Assembly (NCBI GenBank): GCA_948144175.1 | Contig: CANXME010002536.1 | Coordinates: 1 to 64,000, forward strand | Direction: 5' to 3' | DNA length: 64,000 nucleotides | Source of the DNA: Closterium sp. NIES-65 | Taxonomy: Eukaryota > Streptophyta > Zygnematophyceae > Desmidiales > Closteriaceae | In this document: positions 1 through 13,000 of the stretch, in pieces | How the letters are laid out: each line of letters starts with the position of its first letter | How positions within the stretch are numbered: the stretch's first letter is position 1 | Translations under genes and position numbers: made by a program | The notes under the pieces: generated by a model | What the model saw: only the letters and a program-made list of their open reading frames with translations | The model's database searches: none | What the model was told of the DNA's origin: nothing

Positions 1-635
1 ACGCGCAACGGATGCTGCCGCGACCGCGACCGAAACGCGACTGAACGCGCCTGCAGAATTGTCGCTGATTATCGTCGTTATCGTCTGTCAGCCAAGAAAA
101 ACATTGGTACACGCTGCCGGAGGTTTATGTTGACTAATGCGTCGCGACATAAGTTTTAAGGCGCCACAGCGTTCAGGTATCGCGACTTGTGCGCTTCGAT
201 TTCCCACGACCTCCATTACCGCTCCGATTTCCCTCCGCCTCGCGCTTTCCGCGACCATGTGCGATTGTATGGCCGTGGCTACTGATCAAACGAAGGAAAC
301 GCTCAATGGCTGATTTTCACAACCAACAATTGATGCAATTAAAACGAATGTCTCTCAGGACCTGTAGCACAAAACTCCCAATCATAGATTATAAGCGGGG
401 TTCAGTGCACGCCGGTCCTTTTGTTTTATCCACCTCTCAAGGCTCCGTTTCCATTCAAATCTTATCTAAAGGTGTTTTCTTACTGCTCTGGGCATTCTTC
501 TTTCATATCATACTCGTCGTCGCATCCCTTCTTGGTGTAAGCATCAGCCATCTTTGACTGGTTTTTTCCGGACGTGCTGTCGTCTAAACTCGTTTGTTGT
601 GTTGCTTCGTTGGTGGTAGAAGATTTTCTTTACTG
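1..635. other. Single-copy left flank of the macro-array
   Basis: This stretch has no copy elsewhere in the window. It is mixed-composition sequence without tandem repeats. The first base shared with the spacers is at about 636, where sequence equivalent to 33108 onward begins. Apart from one doubtful small reading frame I see no gene, RNA gene or clear promoter in it. Confidence 0.7.
306..557 (+). CDS. Doubtful 83-codon ORF with a C-terminal hydrophobic segment
   Basis: The frame from the ATG at 306 runs 83 codons to a stop at 555-557, beginning MADFHNQQLMQL. It can be extended upstream only through non-ATG codons to 189. Its last about 28 residues (from GVFLLLWAFFFHIILVV) are strongly hydrophobic and could form one membrane-spanning helix; the rest is polar and unremarkable. 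No family is recognised. No splice sites or promoter were identified with confidence, and 83 codons is within chance expectation for a 600-bp stretch. It could equally be part of an exon of a gene lying left of the window, or non-coding. It is listed only because it is the sole ATG-initiated frame of note in the unique flank. Confidence 0.15.
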   Translation: MADFHNQQLMQLKRMSLRTCSTKLPIIDYKRGSVHAGPFVLSTSQGSVSIQILSKGVFLLLWAFFFHIILVVASLLGVSISHL

Positions 636-772
636 GCACACCTCGACCACCACACTGGCACGCCCCATGCCTGTCAAACTCACCCATGTGCTCTACAGCA
701 GGGCTACGGCGTCACGCCCCACACCAGCACCAGGCTATCAGCAGCGAGTCCAGCACCCACACACCCCGTGCC
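636..772. repeat. Truncated copy of the spacer-end module (left edge of macro-array)
   Basis: This segment matches 33108-33246, the last part of the three-module region that precedes each satellite array, with a few small indels (for example CTGTCAAACTC here versus CTGTCACCTC there). The match begins abruptly at 636, so the macro-array begins inside the third module. It marks the left boundary of the amplified unit. Confidence 0.85.
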
Positions 773-2970
773 CTGCTCTGCTGCAACACTCACCTGCTCT
801 GCCGCACCACTCACCTGCTCTGCTGCACCACTCACCTGCTCTGCGCACACTCACCTGCTCTGCCGCACCACTCACCTGCTCTGCCGACACCACTCACCTG
901 CTCTGCTGCACCACTCACCTGCTCTGCTGCACCACTCACCTGCTCTGCTGCACCACTCAACTGCTCTGCTGCACCACTCACCTGCTCTGCTGCACCACTC
1001 ACCTGCCTCTGCTGCACCACTCACCTGCTCTGCTGCACCACTCACCTGCTCTGCTGCACCACTCACCTGCTCTGCTGACACCACTCTGCTGCACACACCT
1101 GCTCTGCTGCACCACTCACCTGCTCTGCTGCACCATCACCTGCTCTGCCTGCACCACTCACCTGCTCTGCCGCACCACTCACCTGCTCTGCCTGCACCAC
1201 TCACCTGCTCTGCCTGCACCACTCACCTGCTCTGCTGCACCACTCACCTGCTCTGCCTGCACCACTCACCTGCTCTGCTGCACCACTCACCTGCTCTGCT
1301 GCACCACTCACCTGCTCTGCTGCACCACTCACCTGCTCTGCTGCACACTCACCTGCTCTGCTGCACCACTCACCTGCTCTGCTGCACCACTCACCTGCTC
1401 TGCTGCACCACTCGACCTGCTCTGCTGCACCACTCACCTGCTCTGCTGCACCACTCACCTGCTCTGCTGCACCACTCACCTGCTCTGCCGCACCACTCAC
1501 CTGCTCTGCCGCACCACTCACCTGCTCTGCTGCACCCACTCACCTGCTCTGCTGCACCACTCACCTGCTCTGCCTGCACCACTCACCTGCTCTGCCGCAC
1601 ACTCACCTGCTCTGCTGCACCACTCACCTGCTCTCTGCCGCACCACTCACCTGCTCTGCCGCACCACTCACCTGCTCTGCCGCACCACTCACCTGCTCTG
1701 CTGCACCACTCACCTGCTCTGCTGCACCACTCACCTGCTCTGCTGCACCACTCACCTGCTCTGCTGCACCACTCACCTGCTCTGCTGCACCACTCACCTG
1801 CTCTGCTGCACCACTCACCTGCTCTGCTGCACCACTCACCTGCTCTGTCGCACCACTCACCTGCTCTGCTGCACCACTCACCTGCTCTGCTGCACCACTC
1901 ACCTGCTCTGCTGCACCACTCACCTGCTCTGCCGCACCACTCACCTGCTCTGCTGCACCACTCACCTGCTCTGCTGCACCACTCACCTGCTCTGCTGCAC
2001 CACTCACCTGCTCTCTGCACCACTCACCTGCTCTGCCGCACCACTCACCTGCTCTGCCGCACCACTCACCTGCTCTGCTGCACCACTCACCTGCTCTGCT
2101 GCACCACTCACCTGCTCTGCTGCACCACTCACCTGCTCTGCTGCACCACTCACCTGCTCTGCCGCACCACTCATCTGCTCTGCCGCACCACTCACCTGCT
2201 CTGCTGCACCACTCACCTGCTCTGCTGCACCACTCACCTGCTCTGCCGCACCACTCACCTGCTCTGCTGCACCACTCACCTGGCTCTGCCGCACCACTCA
2301 CCTGCTCTGCCGCACCACTCACCTGCTCTGCCGCACCACTCACCTGCTCTGCCGCACCACTCACCTGCTCTGCCGCACCACTCACCTGCTCTGCCGCACC
2401 ACTCACCTGCTCTGCCGCACCACTCACCTGCTCTGCCGCACCACTCACCTGCTCTGCCGCACACTCACCTGCTCTGCCGCACCACTCACCTGCTCTGCCG
2501 CACCACTCACCTGCTCTGCCGCACCACTCACCTGCTCTGCCGCACCACTCACCTGCTCTGCCGCACCACTCACCTGCTCTGCCGCACCACTCACCTGCTC
2601 TGCCGCACCACCGTCCACCTGCTCTGCCGCACCACTCACCTGCTCTGCCGCACCGCTCACCTGCTCTGCCGCACCACTCACCTGCTCTGCCGCACCACTC
2701 ACCTGCTCTGCCGCACCACTCACCTGCTCTGCCGCACATCACCTTCTCCTGCACCACTCACCTGCTCTGCCGCACCACTCACCTGCTCATGCCGCACCAC
2801 TCACCTGCTCTGCCGCACCACTCACCTGCTCTGCCGCCACCACTCACCTGCTCTGCCGCCACCACTCACCTGCTCTGCCGCACCACTCACCTGCTCTGCC
2901 GCACCACTCACCTGCTCTGCCGCACCACTCACCTGCTCTGCCGCACCACTCACCTGCTCTGCCTGCACCA
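773..2970. repeat. Irregular 5' edge of array 1
   Basis: Unit length here varies far more than elsewhere. Units have lost CAC (CTGCACACTCACC types), gained a base (GCCTGCAC or GCCACCACTC types), or carry odd insertions near 1075-1100, 1412, 2611 and 2740-2755. Frame switches in the heptapeptide pattern occur every few hundred bases here but are rare beyond about 3 kb. Array ends usually accumulate divergence because they escape homogenisation, although consensus errors are also possible. Confidence 0.8.
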
Positions 2971-4016
2971 CTCACCTGCTCTGCCGCACCACTCACCTGC
3001 TCTGCCGCACCACTCACCTGCTCTGCCGCACCACTCACCTGCTCTGCCGCACCACTCACCTGCTCTGCTGCACCACTCACCTGCTCTGCTGCACCACTCA
3101 CCTGCTCTGCTGCACCACTCACCTGCTCTGCCGCACCACTCACCTGCTCTGCTGCACCACTCACCTGCTCTGCCGCACCACTCACCTGCTCTGCTGCACC
3201 ACTCACCTGCTCTGCTGCACCACTCACCTGCTCTGCTGCACCACTCACCTGCTCTGCTGCACCACTCACCTGCTCTGCCGCACCACTCACCTGCTCTGCC
3301 GCCACCACTCACCTGCTCTGCTGCACCACTCACCTGCTCTGCTGCACCACTCACCTGCTCTGCTGCACCACTCACCTGCTCTGCTGCACCACTCACCTTC
3401 TCTGCCGCACCACTCACCTGCTCTGCTGCACCACTCACCTGCTCTGCTGCACCACTCACCTGCTCTGCTGCACCACTCACCTGCTCTGCCGCACCACTCA
3501 CCTGCTCTGCCGCACCACTCACCTGCTCTGCCGCACCACTCACCTGCTCTGCCGCACCACTCACCTGCTCTGCCGCACCACTCACCTGCTCTGCTGCACC
3601 ACTCACCTGCTCTGCTGCCACCACTCACCTGCTCTGCCGCACCACTCACCTGCTCTGCTGCACCACTCACCTGCTCTGCCGCACCACTCACCTGCTCTGC
3701 CGCACCACTCACCTGCTCTGCTGCACCACTCACCTGCTCTGCTGCACCACTCACCTGCTCTGCCGCACCACTCACCTGCTCTGCCGCACCACTCACCTGC
3801 TCTGCTGCACCACTCACCTGCTCTGCTGCACCACTCACCTGCTCTGCTGCACCACTCACCTGCTCTGCTGCACCACTCACCTGCTCTGCTGCACCACTCA
3901 CCTGCTCTGCTGCACCACTCACCTGCTCTGCTGCACCACTCACCTGCTCTGCTGCACCACTCACCTGCTCTGCTGCACCACTCACCTGCTCTGCTGCACC
4001 ACTCACCTGCTCTGCT

Positions 4017-7000
4017 GCACCACCTGCTCTGCCGCACCACTCACCTGCTCTGCCGCACCACTCACCTGCTCTGCTGCACCACTCACCTGCTCTGCTGCAC
4101 CACTCACCTGCTCTGCTGCACCACTCACCTGCTCTGCCGCACCACTCACCTGCTCTGCTGCACCACTCACCTGCTCTGCTGCACCACTCACCTGCTCTGC
4201 TGCACCACTCACCTGCTCTGCTGCACCACTCACCTGCTCTGCTGCACCACTCACCTGCTCTGCTGCACCACTCACCTGCTCTGCTGCACCACTCACCTGC
4301 TCTGCTGCACCACTCACCTGCTCTGCTGCACCACTCACCTGCTCTGCCGCACCACTCACCTGCTCTGCCGCACCACTCACCTGCTCTGCTGCACCACTCA
4401 CCTGCTCTGCTGCACCACTCACCTGCTCTGCCGCACCACTCACCTGCTCTGCCGCACCACTCACCTGCTCTGTTGCACCACTCACCTGCTCTGCCGCACC
4501 ACTCACCTGCTCTGCCGCACCACTCACCTGCTCTGCCGCACCACTCACCTGCTCTGCTGCACCACTCACCTGCTCTGCTGCACCACTCACCTGCTCTGCT
4601 GCACCACTCACCTGCTCTGCTGCACCACTCACCTGCTCTGCTGCACCACTCACCTGCTCTGCTGCACCACTCACCTGCTCTGTCGCACCACTCACCTGCT
4701 CTGCTGCACCACTCACCTGCTCTGCTGCACCACTCACCTGCTCTGCTGCACCACTCACCTGCTCTGCCGCACCACTCACCTGCTCTGCTGCACCACTCAC
4801 CTGCTCTGCTGCACCACTCACCTGCTCTGCTGCACCACTCACCTGCTCTTCTGCACCACTCACCTGCTCTGCCGCACCACTCACCTGCTCTGCCGCACCA
4901 CTCACCTGCTCTGCTGCACCACTCACCTGCTCTGCTGCACCACTCACCTGCTCTGCTGCACCACTCACCTGCTCTGCTGCACCACTCACCTGCTCTGCCG
5001 CACCACTCATCTGCTCTGCCGCACCACTCACCTGCTCTGCTGCACCACTCACCTGCTCTGCTGCACCACTCACCTGCTCTGCCGCACCACTCACCTGCTC
5101 TGCTGCACCACTCACCTGCTCTGCCGCACCACTCACCTGCTCTGCCGCACCACTCACCTGCTCTGCCGCACCACTCACCTGCTCTGCCGCACCACTCACC
5201 TGCTCTGCCGCACCACTCACCTGCTCTGCCGCACCACTCACCTGCTCTGCCTGCACCACTCACCTGCTCTGCCGCACCACTCACCTGCTCAGCCGCACCA
5301 CTCACCTGCTCTGCCGCACCACTCACCTGCTCTGCCGCACCACTCACCTGCTCTGCCGCACCACTCACCTGCTCTGCCGCACCGCTCACCTGCTCTGCCG
5401 CACCACTCACCTGCTCTGCCGCACCACTCACCTGCTCTGCCGCACCACTCACCTGCTCTGCCGCACCACTCACCTGCTCTGCCGCACCACTCACCTGCTC
5501 TGCCGCACCACTCACCTGCTCTGCCGCACCACTCACCTGCTCTGCCGCACCACTCACCTGCTCTGCCGCACCACTCACCTGCTCTGCCGCACCACTCACC
5601 TGCTCTGCCGCACACTCACCTGCTCTGCCGCACCACTCACCTGCTCTGCCGCACCACTCACCTGCTCTGCCGCACCACTCACCTGCTCTGCCGCACCACT
5701 CACCTGCTCTGCTGCACCACTCACCTGCTCTGCCGCACCACTCACCTGCTCTGCCGCACCACTCACCTGCTCTGCCGCACCACTCACCTGCTCTGCCGCA
5801 CCACTCACCTGCTCTGCTGCACCACTCACCTGCTCTGCTGCACCACTCACCTGCTCTGCTGCACCACTCACTGCTCTGCCGCACCACTCACCTGCTCTGC
5901 TGCACCACTCACCTGCTCTGCCGCACCACTCACCTGCTCTGCTGCACCACTCACCTGCTCTGCTGCACCACTCACCTGCTCTGCTGCACCACTCACCTGC
6001 TCTGCTGCACCACTCACCTGCTCTGCCGCACCACTCACCTGCTCTGCCGCACCACTCACCTGCTCTGCTGCACCACTCACCTGCTCTGCTGCACCACTCA
6101 CCTGCTCTGCTGCACCACTCACCTGCTCTGCTGCACCACTCACCTTCTCTGCCGCACCACTCACCTGCTCTGCTGCACCACTCACCTGCTCTGCTGCACC
6201 ACTCACCTGCTCTGCTGCACCACTCACCTGCTCTGCCTGCACCACTCACCTGCTCTGCCGCACCACTCACCTGCTCTGCCGCACCACTCACCTGCTCTGC
6301 CGCACCACTCACCTGCTCTGCCGCACCACTCACCTGCTCTGCTGCACCACTCACCTGCTCTGCTGCACCACTCACCTGCTCTGCCTGCACCACTCACCTG
6401 CTCTGCCGCACCACTCACCTGCTCTGCTGCACCACTCACCTGCTCTGCCGCACCACTCACCTGCTCTGCTGCACCACTCACCTGCTCTGCTGCACCACTC
6501 ACCTGCTCTGCTGCACCACTCACCTGCTCTGCCGCACCACTCACCTGCTCTGCTGCACCACTCACCTGCTCTGCTGCACCACTCACCTGCTCTGCTGCAC
6601 CACTCACCTGCTCTGCTGCACCACTCACCTGCTCTGCTGCACCACTCACCTGCTCTGCTGCACCACTCACCTGCTCTGCTGCACCACTCACCTGCTCTGC
6701 TGCACCACTCACCTGCTCTGCTGCACCACTCACCTGCTCTGCTGCACCACCTGCTCTGCCGCACCACTCACCTGCTCTGCCGCACCACTCACCTGCTCTG
6801 CTGCACCACTCACCTGCTCTGCTGCACCACTCAACTGCTCTGCTGCACCACTCACCTGCTCTGCCGCACCACTCACCTGCTCTGCTGCACCACTCACCTG
6901 CTCTGCTGCACCACTCACCTGCTCTGCTGCACCACTCACCTGCTCTGCTGCACCACTCACCTGCTCTGCTGCACCACTCACCTGCTCTGCTGCACCACTC

Positions 7001-10000
7001 ACCTGCTCTGCTGCACCACTCACCTGCTCTGCTGCACCACTCACCTGCTCTGCTGCACCACTCACCTGCTCTGCCGCACCACTCACCTGCTCTGCCGCAC
7101 CACTCACCTGCTCTGCTGCACCACTCACCTGCTCTGCTGCACCACTCACCTGCTCTGCCGCACCACTCACCTGCTCTGCCGCACCACTCACCTGCTCTGT
7201 TGCACCACTCACCTGCTCTGCCGCACCACTCACCTGCTCTGCCGCACCACTCACCTGCTCTGCCGCACCACTCACCTGCTCTGCTGCACCACTCACCTGC
7301 TCTGCTGCACCACTCACCTGCTCTGCTGCACCACTCACCTGCTCTGCTGCACCACTCACCTGCTCTGCTGCACCACTCACCTGCTCTGCTGCACCACTCA
7401 CCTGCTCTGTCGCACCACTCACCTGCTCTGCTGCACCACTCACCTGCTCTGCTGCACCACTCACCTGCTCTGCTGCACCACTCACCTGCTCTGCCGCACC
7501 ACTCACCTGCTCTGCTGCACCACTCACCTGCTCTGCTGCACCACTCACCTGCTCTGCTGCACCACTCACCTGCTCTTCTGCACCACTCACCTGCTCTGCC
7601 GCACCACTCACCTGCTCTGCCGCACCACTCACCTGCTCTGCCGCACCACTCACCTGCTCTGCCGCACCACTCACCTGCTCTGCCGCACCACTCACCTGCT
7701 CTGCCGCACCACTCACCTGCTCTGCCGCACCACTCACCTGCTCTGCTGCACCACTCACCTGCTCTGCCGCACCACTCACCTGCTCTGCCGCACCACTCAC
7801 CTGCTCTGCCGCACCACTCACCTGCTCTGCCGCACCACTCACCTGCTCTGCTGCACCACTCACCTGCTCTGCTGCACCACTCACCTGCTCTGCTGCACCA
7901 CTCACCTGCTCTGCCGCACCACTCACCTGCTCTGCTGCACCACTCACCTGCTCTGCCGCACCACTCACCTGCTCTGCTGCACCACTCACCTGCTCTGCTG
8001 CACCACTCACCTGCTCTGCTGCACCACTCACCTGCTCTGCTGCACCACTCACCTGCTCTGCCGCACCACTCACCTGCTCTGCCGCACCACTCACCTGCTC
8101 TGCTGCACCACTCACCTGCTCTGCTGCACCACTCACCTGCTCTGCTGCACCACTCACCTGCTCTGCTGCACCACTCACCTTCTCTGCCGCACCACTCACC
8201 TGCTCTGCTGCACCACTCACCTGCTCTGCTGCACCACTCACCTGCTCTGCTGCACCACTCACCTGCTCTGCCGCACCACTCACCTGCTCTGCCGCACCAC
8301 TCACCTGCTCTGCCGCACCACTCACCTGCTCTGCCGCACCACTCACCTGCTCTGCCGCACCACTCACCTGCTCTGCTGCACCACTCACCTGCTCTGCTGC
8401 ACCACTCACCTGCTCTGCCGCACCACTCACCTGCTCTGCTGCACCACTCACCTGCTCTGCCGCACCACTCACCTGCTCTGCTGCACCACTCACCTGCTCT
8501 GCTGCACCACTCACCTGCTCTGCTGCACCACTCACCTGCTCTGCTGCACCACTCACCTGCTCTGCCGCACCACTCACCTGCTCTGCCGCACCACTCACCT
8601 GCTCTGCTGCACCACTCACCTGCTCTGCTGCACCACTCACCTGCTCTGCTGCACCACTCACCTGCTCTGCTGCACCACTCACCTGCTCTGCTGCACCACT
8701 CACCTGCTCTGCTGCACCACTCACCTGCTCTGCTGCACCACTCACCTGCTCTGCTGCACCACTCACCTGCTCTGCTGCACCACTCACCTGCTCTGCTGCA
8801 CCACCTGCTCTGCCGCACCACTCACCTGCTCTGCCGCACCACTCACCTGCTCTGCTGCACCACTCACCTGCTCTGCTGCACCACTCACCTGCTCTGCTGC
8901 ACCACTCACCTGCTCTGCCGCACCACTCACCTGCTCTGCTGCACCACTCACCTGCTCTGCTGCACCACTCACCTGCTCTGCTGCACCACTCACCTGCTCT
9001 GCTGCACCACTCACCTGCTCTGCTGCACCACTCACCTGCTCTGCTGCACCACTCACCTGCTCTGCTGCACCACTCACCTGCTCTGCTGCACCACTCACCT
9101 GCTCTGCTGCACCACTCACCTGCTCTGCCGCACCACTCACCTGCTCTGCCGCACCACTCACCTGCTCTGCTGCACCACTCACCTGCTCTGCTGCACCACT
9201 CACCTGCTCTGCCGCACCACTCACCTGCTCTGCCGCACCACTCACCTGCTCTGTTGCACCACTCACCTGCTCTGCCGCACCACTCACCTGCTCTGCTGCA
9301 CCACTCACCTGCTCTGCTGCACCACTCACCTGCTCTGCCGCACCACTCACCTGCTCTGCTGCACCACTCACCTGCTCTGCCGCACCACTCACCTGCTCTG
9401 CCGCACCACTCACCTGCTCTGCTGCACCACTCACCTGCTCTGCTGCACCACTCACCTGCTCTGCTGCACCACTCACCTGCTCTGCTGCACCACTCACCTG
9501 CTCTGCTGCACCACTCACCTGCTCTGCTGCACCACTCACCTGCTCTGTCGCACCACTCACCTGCTCTGCTGCACCACTCACCTGCTCTGCTGCACCACTC
9601 ACCTGCTCTGCTGCACCACTCACCTGCTCTGCCGCACCACTCACCTGCTCTGCTGCACCACTCACCTGCTCTGCTGCACCACTCACCTGCTCTGCTGCAC
9701 CACTCACCTGCTCTTCTGCACCACTCACCTGCTCTGCCGCACCACTCACCTGCTCTGCCGCACCACTCACCTGCTCTGCTGCACCACTCACCTGCTCTGC
9801 TGCACCACTCACCTGCTCTGCTGCACCACTCACCTGCTCTGCTGCACCACTCACCTGCTCTGCCGCACCACTCATCTGCTCTGCCGCACCACTCACCTGC
9901 TCTGCTGCACCACTCACCTGCTCTGCTGCACCACTCACCTGCTCTGCCGCACCACTCACACTGCTCTGCTGCACCACTCACCTGCTCTGCCGCACCACTC

Positions 10001-13000
10001 ACCTGCTCTGCCGCACCACTCACCTGCTCTGCCGCACCACTCACCTGCTCTGCCGCACCACTCACCTGCTCTGCCGCACCACTCACCTGCTCTGCCGCAC
10101 CACTCACCTGCTCTGCCGCACCACTCACCTGCTCTGCCGCACCACTCACCTGCTCTGCCGCACCACTCACCTGCTCTGCCGCACCACTCACCTGCTCTGC
10201 CGCACCACTCACCTGCTCTGCCGCACCACTCACCTGCTCTGCCGCACCACTCACCTGCTCTGCCGCACCACTCACCTGCTCTGCCGCACCACTCACCTGC
10301 TCTGCCGCACCACTCACCTGCTCTGCCGCACCACTCACCTGCTCTGCCGCACCACTCACCTGCTCTGCCGCACCACTCACCTGCTCTGCCGCACCACTCA
10401 CCTGCTCTGCCGCACCACTCACCTGCTCTGCCGCACCACTCACCTGCTCATGCCGCACCACTCACCTGCTCTGCCGCACCACTCACCTGCTCTGCCGCAC
10501 CACTCACCTGCTCTGCCGCACCACTCACCTGCTCTGCCGCACCACTCACCTGCTCTGCCGCACCACTCACCTGCTCTGCCGCACCACTCACCTGCTCTGC
10601 CGCACCACTCACCTGCTCTGCTGCACCACTCACCTGCTCTGCCGCACCACTCACCTGCTCTGCCGCACCACTCACCTGCTCTGCCGCACCACTCACCTGC
10701 TCTGCCGCACCACTCACCTGCTCTGCTGCACCACTCACCTGCTCTGCTGCACCACTCACCTGCTCTGCTGCACCACTCACCTGCTCTGCCGCACCACTCA
10801 CCTGCTCTGCTGCACCACTCACCTGCTCTGCCGCACCACTCACCTGCTCTGCTGCACCACTCACCTGCTCTGCTGCACCACTCACCTGCTCTGCTGCACC
10901 ACTCACCTGCTCTGCTGCACCACTCACCTGCTCTGCCGCACCACTCACCTGCTCTGCCGCACCACTCACCTGCTCTGCTGCACCACTCACCTGCTCTGCT
11001 GCACCACTCACCTGCTCTGCTGCACCACTCACCTGCTCTGCTGCACCACTCACCTTCTCTGCCGCACCACTCACCTGCTCTGCTGCACCACTCACCTGCT
11101 CTGCTGCACCACTCACCTGCTCTGCTGCACCACTCACCTGCTCTGCCGCACCACTCACCTGCTCTGCCGCACCACTCACCTGCTCTGCCGCACCACTCAC
11201 CTTCTCTGCCGCACCACTCACCTGCTCTGCCGCACCACTCACCTGCTCTGCTGCACCACTCACCTGCTCTGCTGCACCACTCACCTGCTCTGCCGCACCA
11301 CTCACCTGCTCTGCTGCACCACTCACCTGCTCTGCCGCACCACTCACCTGCTCTGCCGCACCACTCACCTGCTCTGCTGCACCACTCACCTGCTCTGCTG
11401 CACCACTCACCTGCTCTGCCGCACCACTCACCTGCTCTGCTGCACCACTCACCTGCTCTGCTGCACCACTCACCTGCTCTGCTGCACCACTCACCTGCTC
11501 TGCCGCACCACTCACCTGCTCTGCTGCACCACTCACCTGCTCTGCTGCACCACTCACCTGCTCTGCTGCACCACTCATCTGCTCTGCTGCACCACTCACC
11601 TGCTCTGCTGCACCACTCACCTGCTCTGCTGCACCACTCACCTGCTCTGCTGCACCACTCACCTGCTCTGCTGCACCACTCACCTGCTCTGCCGCACCAC
11701 TCACCTGCTCTGCCGCACCACTCACCTGCTCTGCTGCACCACTCACCTGCTCTGCTGCACCACTCACCTGCTCTGCCGCACCACTCACCTGCTCTGCCGC
11801 ACCACTCACCTGCTCTGCCGCACCACTCACCTGCTCTGCTGCACCACTCACCTGCTCTGCTGCACCACTCACCTGCTCTGCTGCACCACTCACCTGCTCT
11901 GCTGCACCACTCACCTGCTCTGCCGCACCACTCACCTGCTCTGCCGCACCACTCACCTGCTCTGCCGCACCACTCACCTGCTCTGCCGCACCACTCACCT
12001 GCTCTGCTGCACCACTCACCTGCTCTGCTGCACCACTCACCTGCTCTGCTGCACCACTCACCTGCTCTGCCGCACCACTCACCTGCTCTGCTGCACCACT
12101 CACCTGCTCTGCCGCACCACTCACCTGCTCTGCTGCACCACTCACCTGCTCTGCTGCACCACTCACCTGCTCTGCTGCACCACTCACCTGCTCTGCTGCA
12201 CCACTCACCTGCTCTGCTGCACCACTCACCTGCTCTGCCGCACCACTCACCTGCTCTGCTGCACCACTCACCTGCTCTGCTGCACCACTCACCTGCTCTG
12301 CTGCACCACTCACCTGCTCTGCTGCACCACTCACCTGCTCTGCCGCACCACTCACCTGCTCTGCTGCACCACTCACCTGCTCTGCTGCACCACTCACCTG
12401 CTCTGCTGCACCACTCACCTGCTCTGCTGCACCACTCACCTGCTCTGCCGCACCACTCACCTGCTCTGCCGCACCACTCACCTGCTCTGCTGCACCACTC
12501 ACCTGCTCTGCTGCACCACTCACCTGCTCTGCTGCACCACTCACCTGCTCTGCTGCACCACTCACCTGCTCTGCCGCACCACTCACCTGCTCTGCCGCAC
12601 CACTCACCTGCTCTGCCGCACCACTCACCTGCTCTGCCGCACCACTCACCTGCTCTGCTGCACCACTCACCTGCTCTGCTGCACCACTCACCTGATCTGC
12701 CGCACCACTCACCTGCTCTGCTGCACCACTCACCTGCTCTGCTGCACCACTCACCTGCTCTGCTGCACCACTCACCTGCTCTGCTGCACCACTCACCTGC
12801 TCTGCCGCACCACTCACCTGCTCTGCTGCACCACTCACCTGCTCTGCTGCACCACTCACCTGCTCTGCTGCACCACTCACCTGCTCTGCTGCACCACTCA
12901 CCTGCTCTGCCGCACCACTCACCTGCTCTGCTGCACCACTCACCTGCTCTGCTGCACCACTCACCTGCTCTGCCGCACCACTCACCTGCTCTGCTGCACC

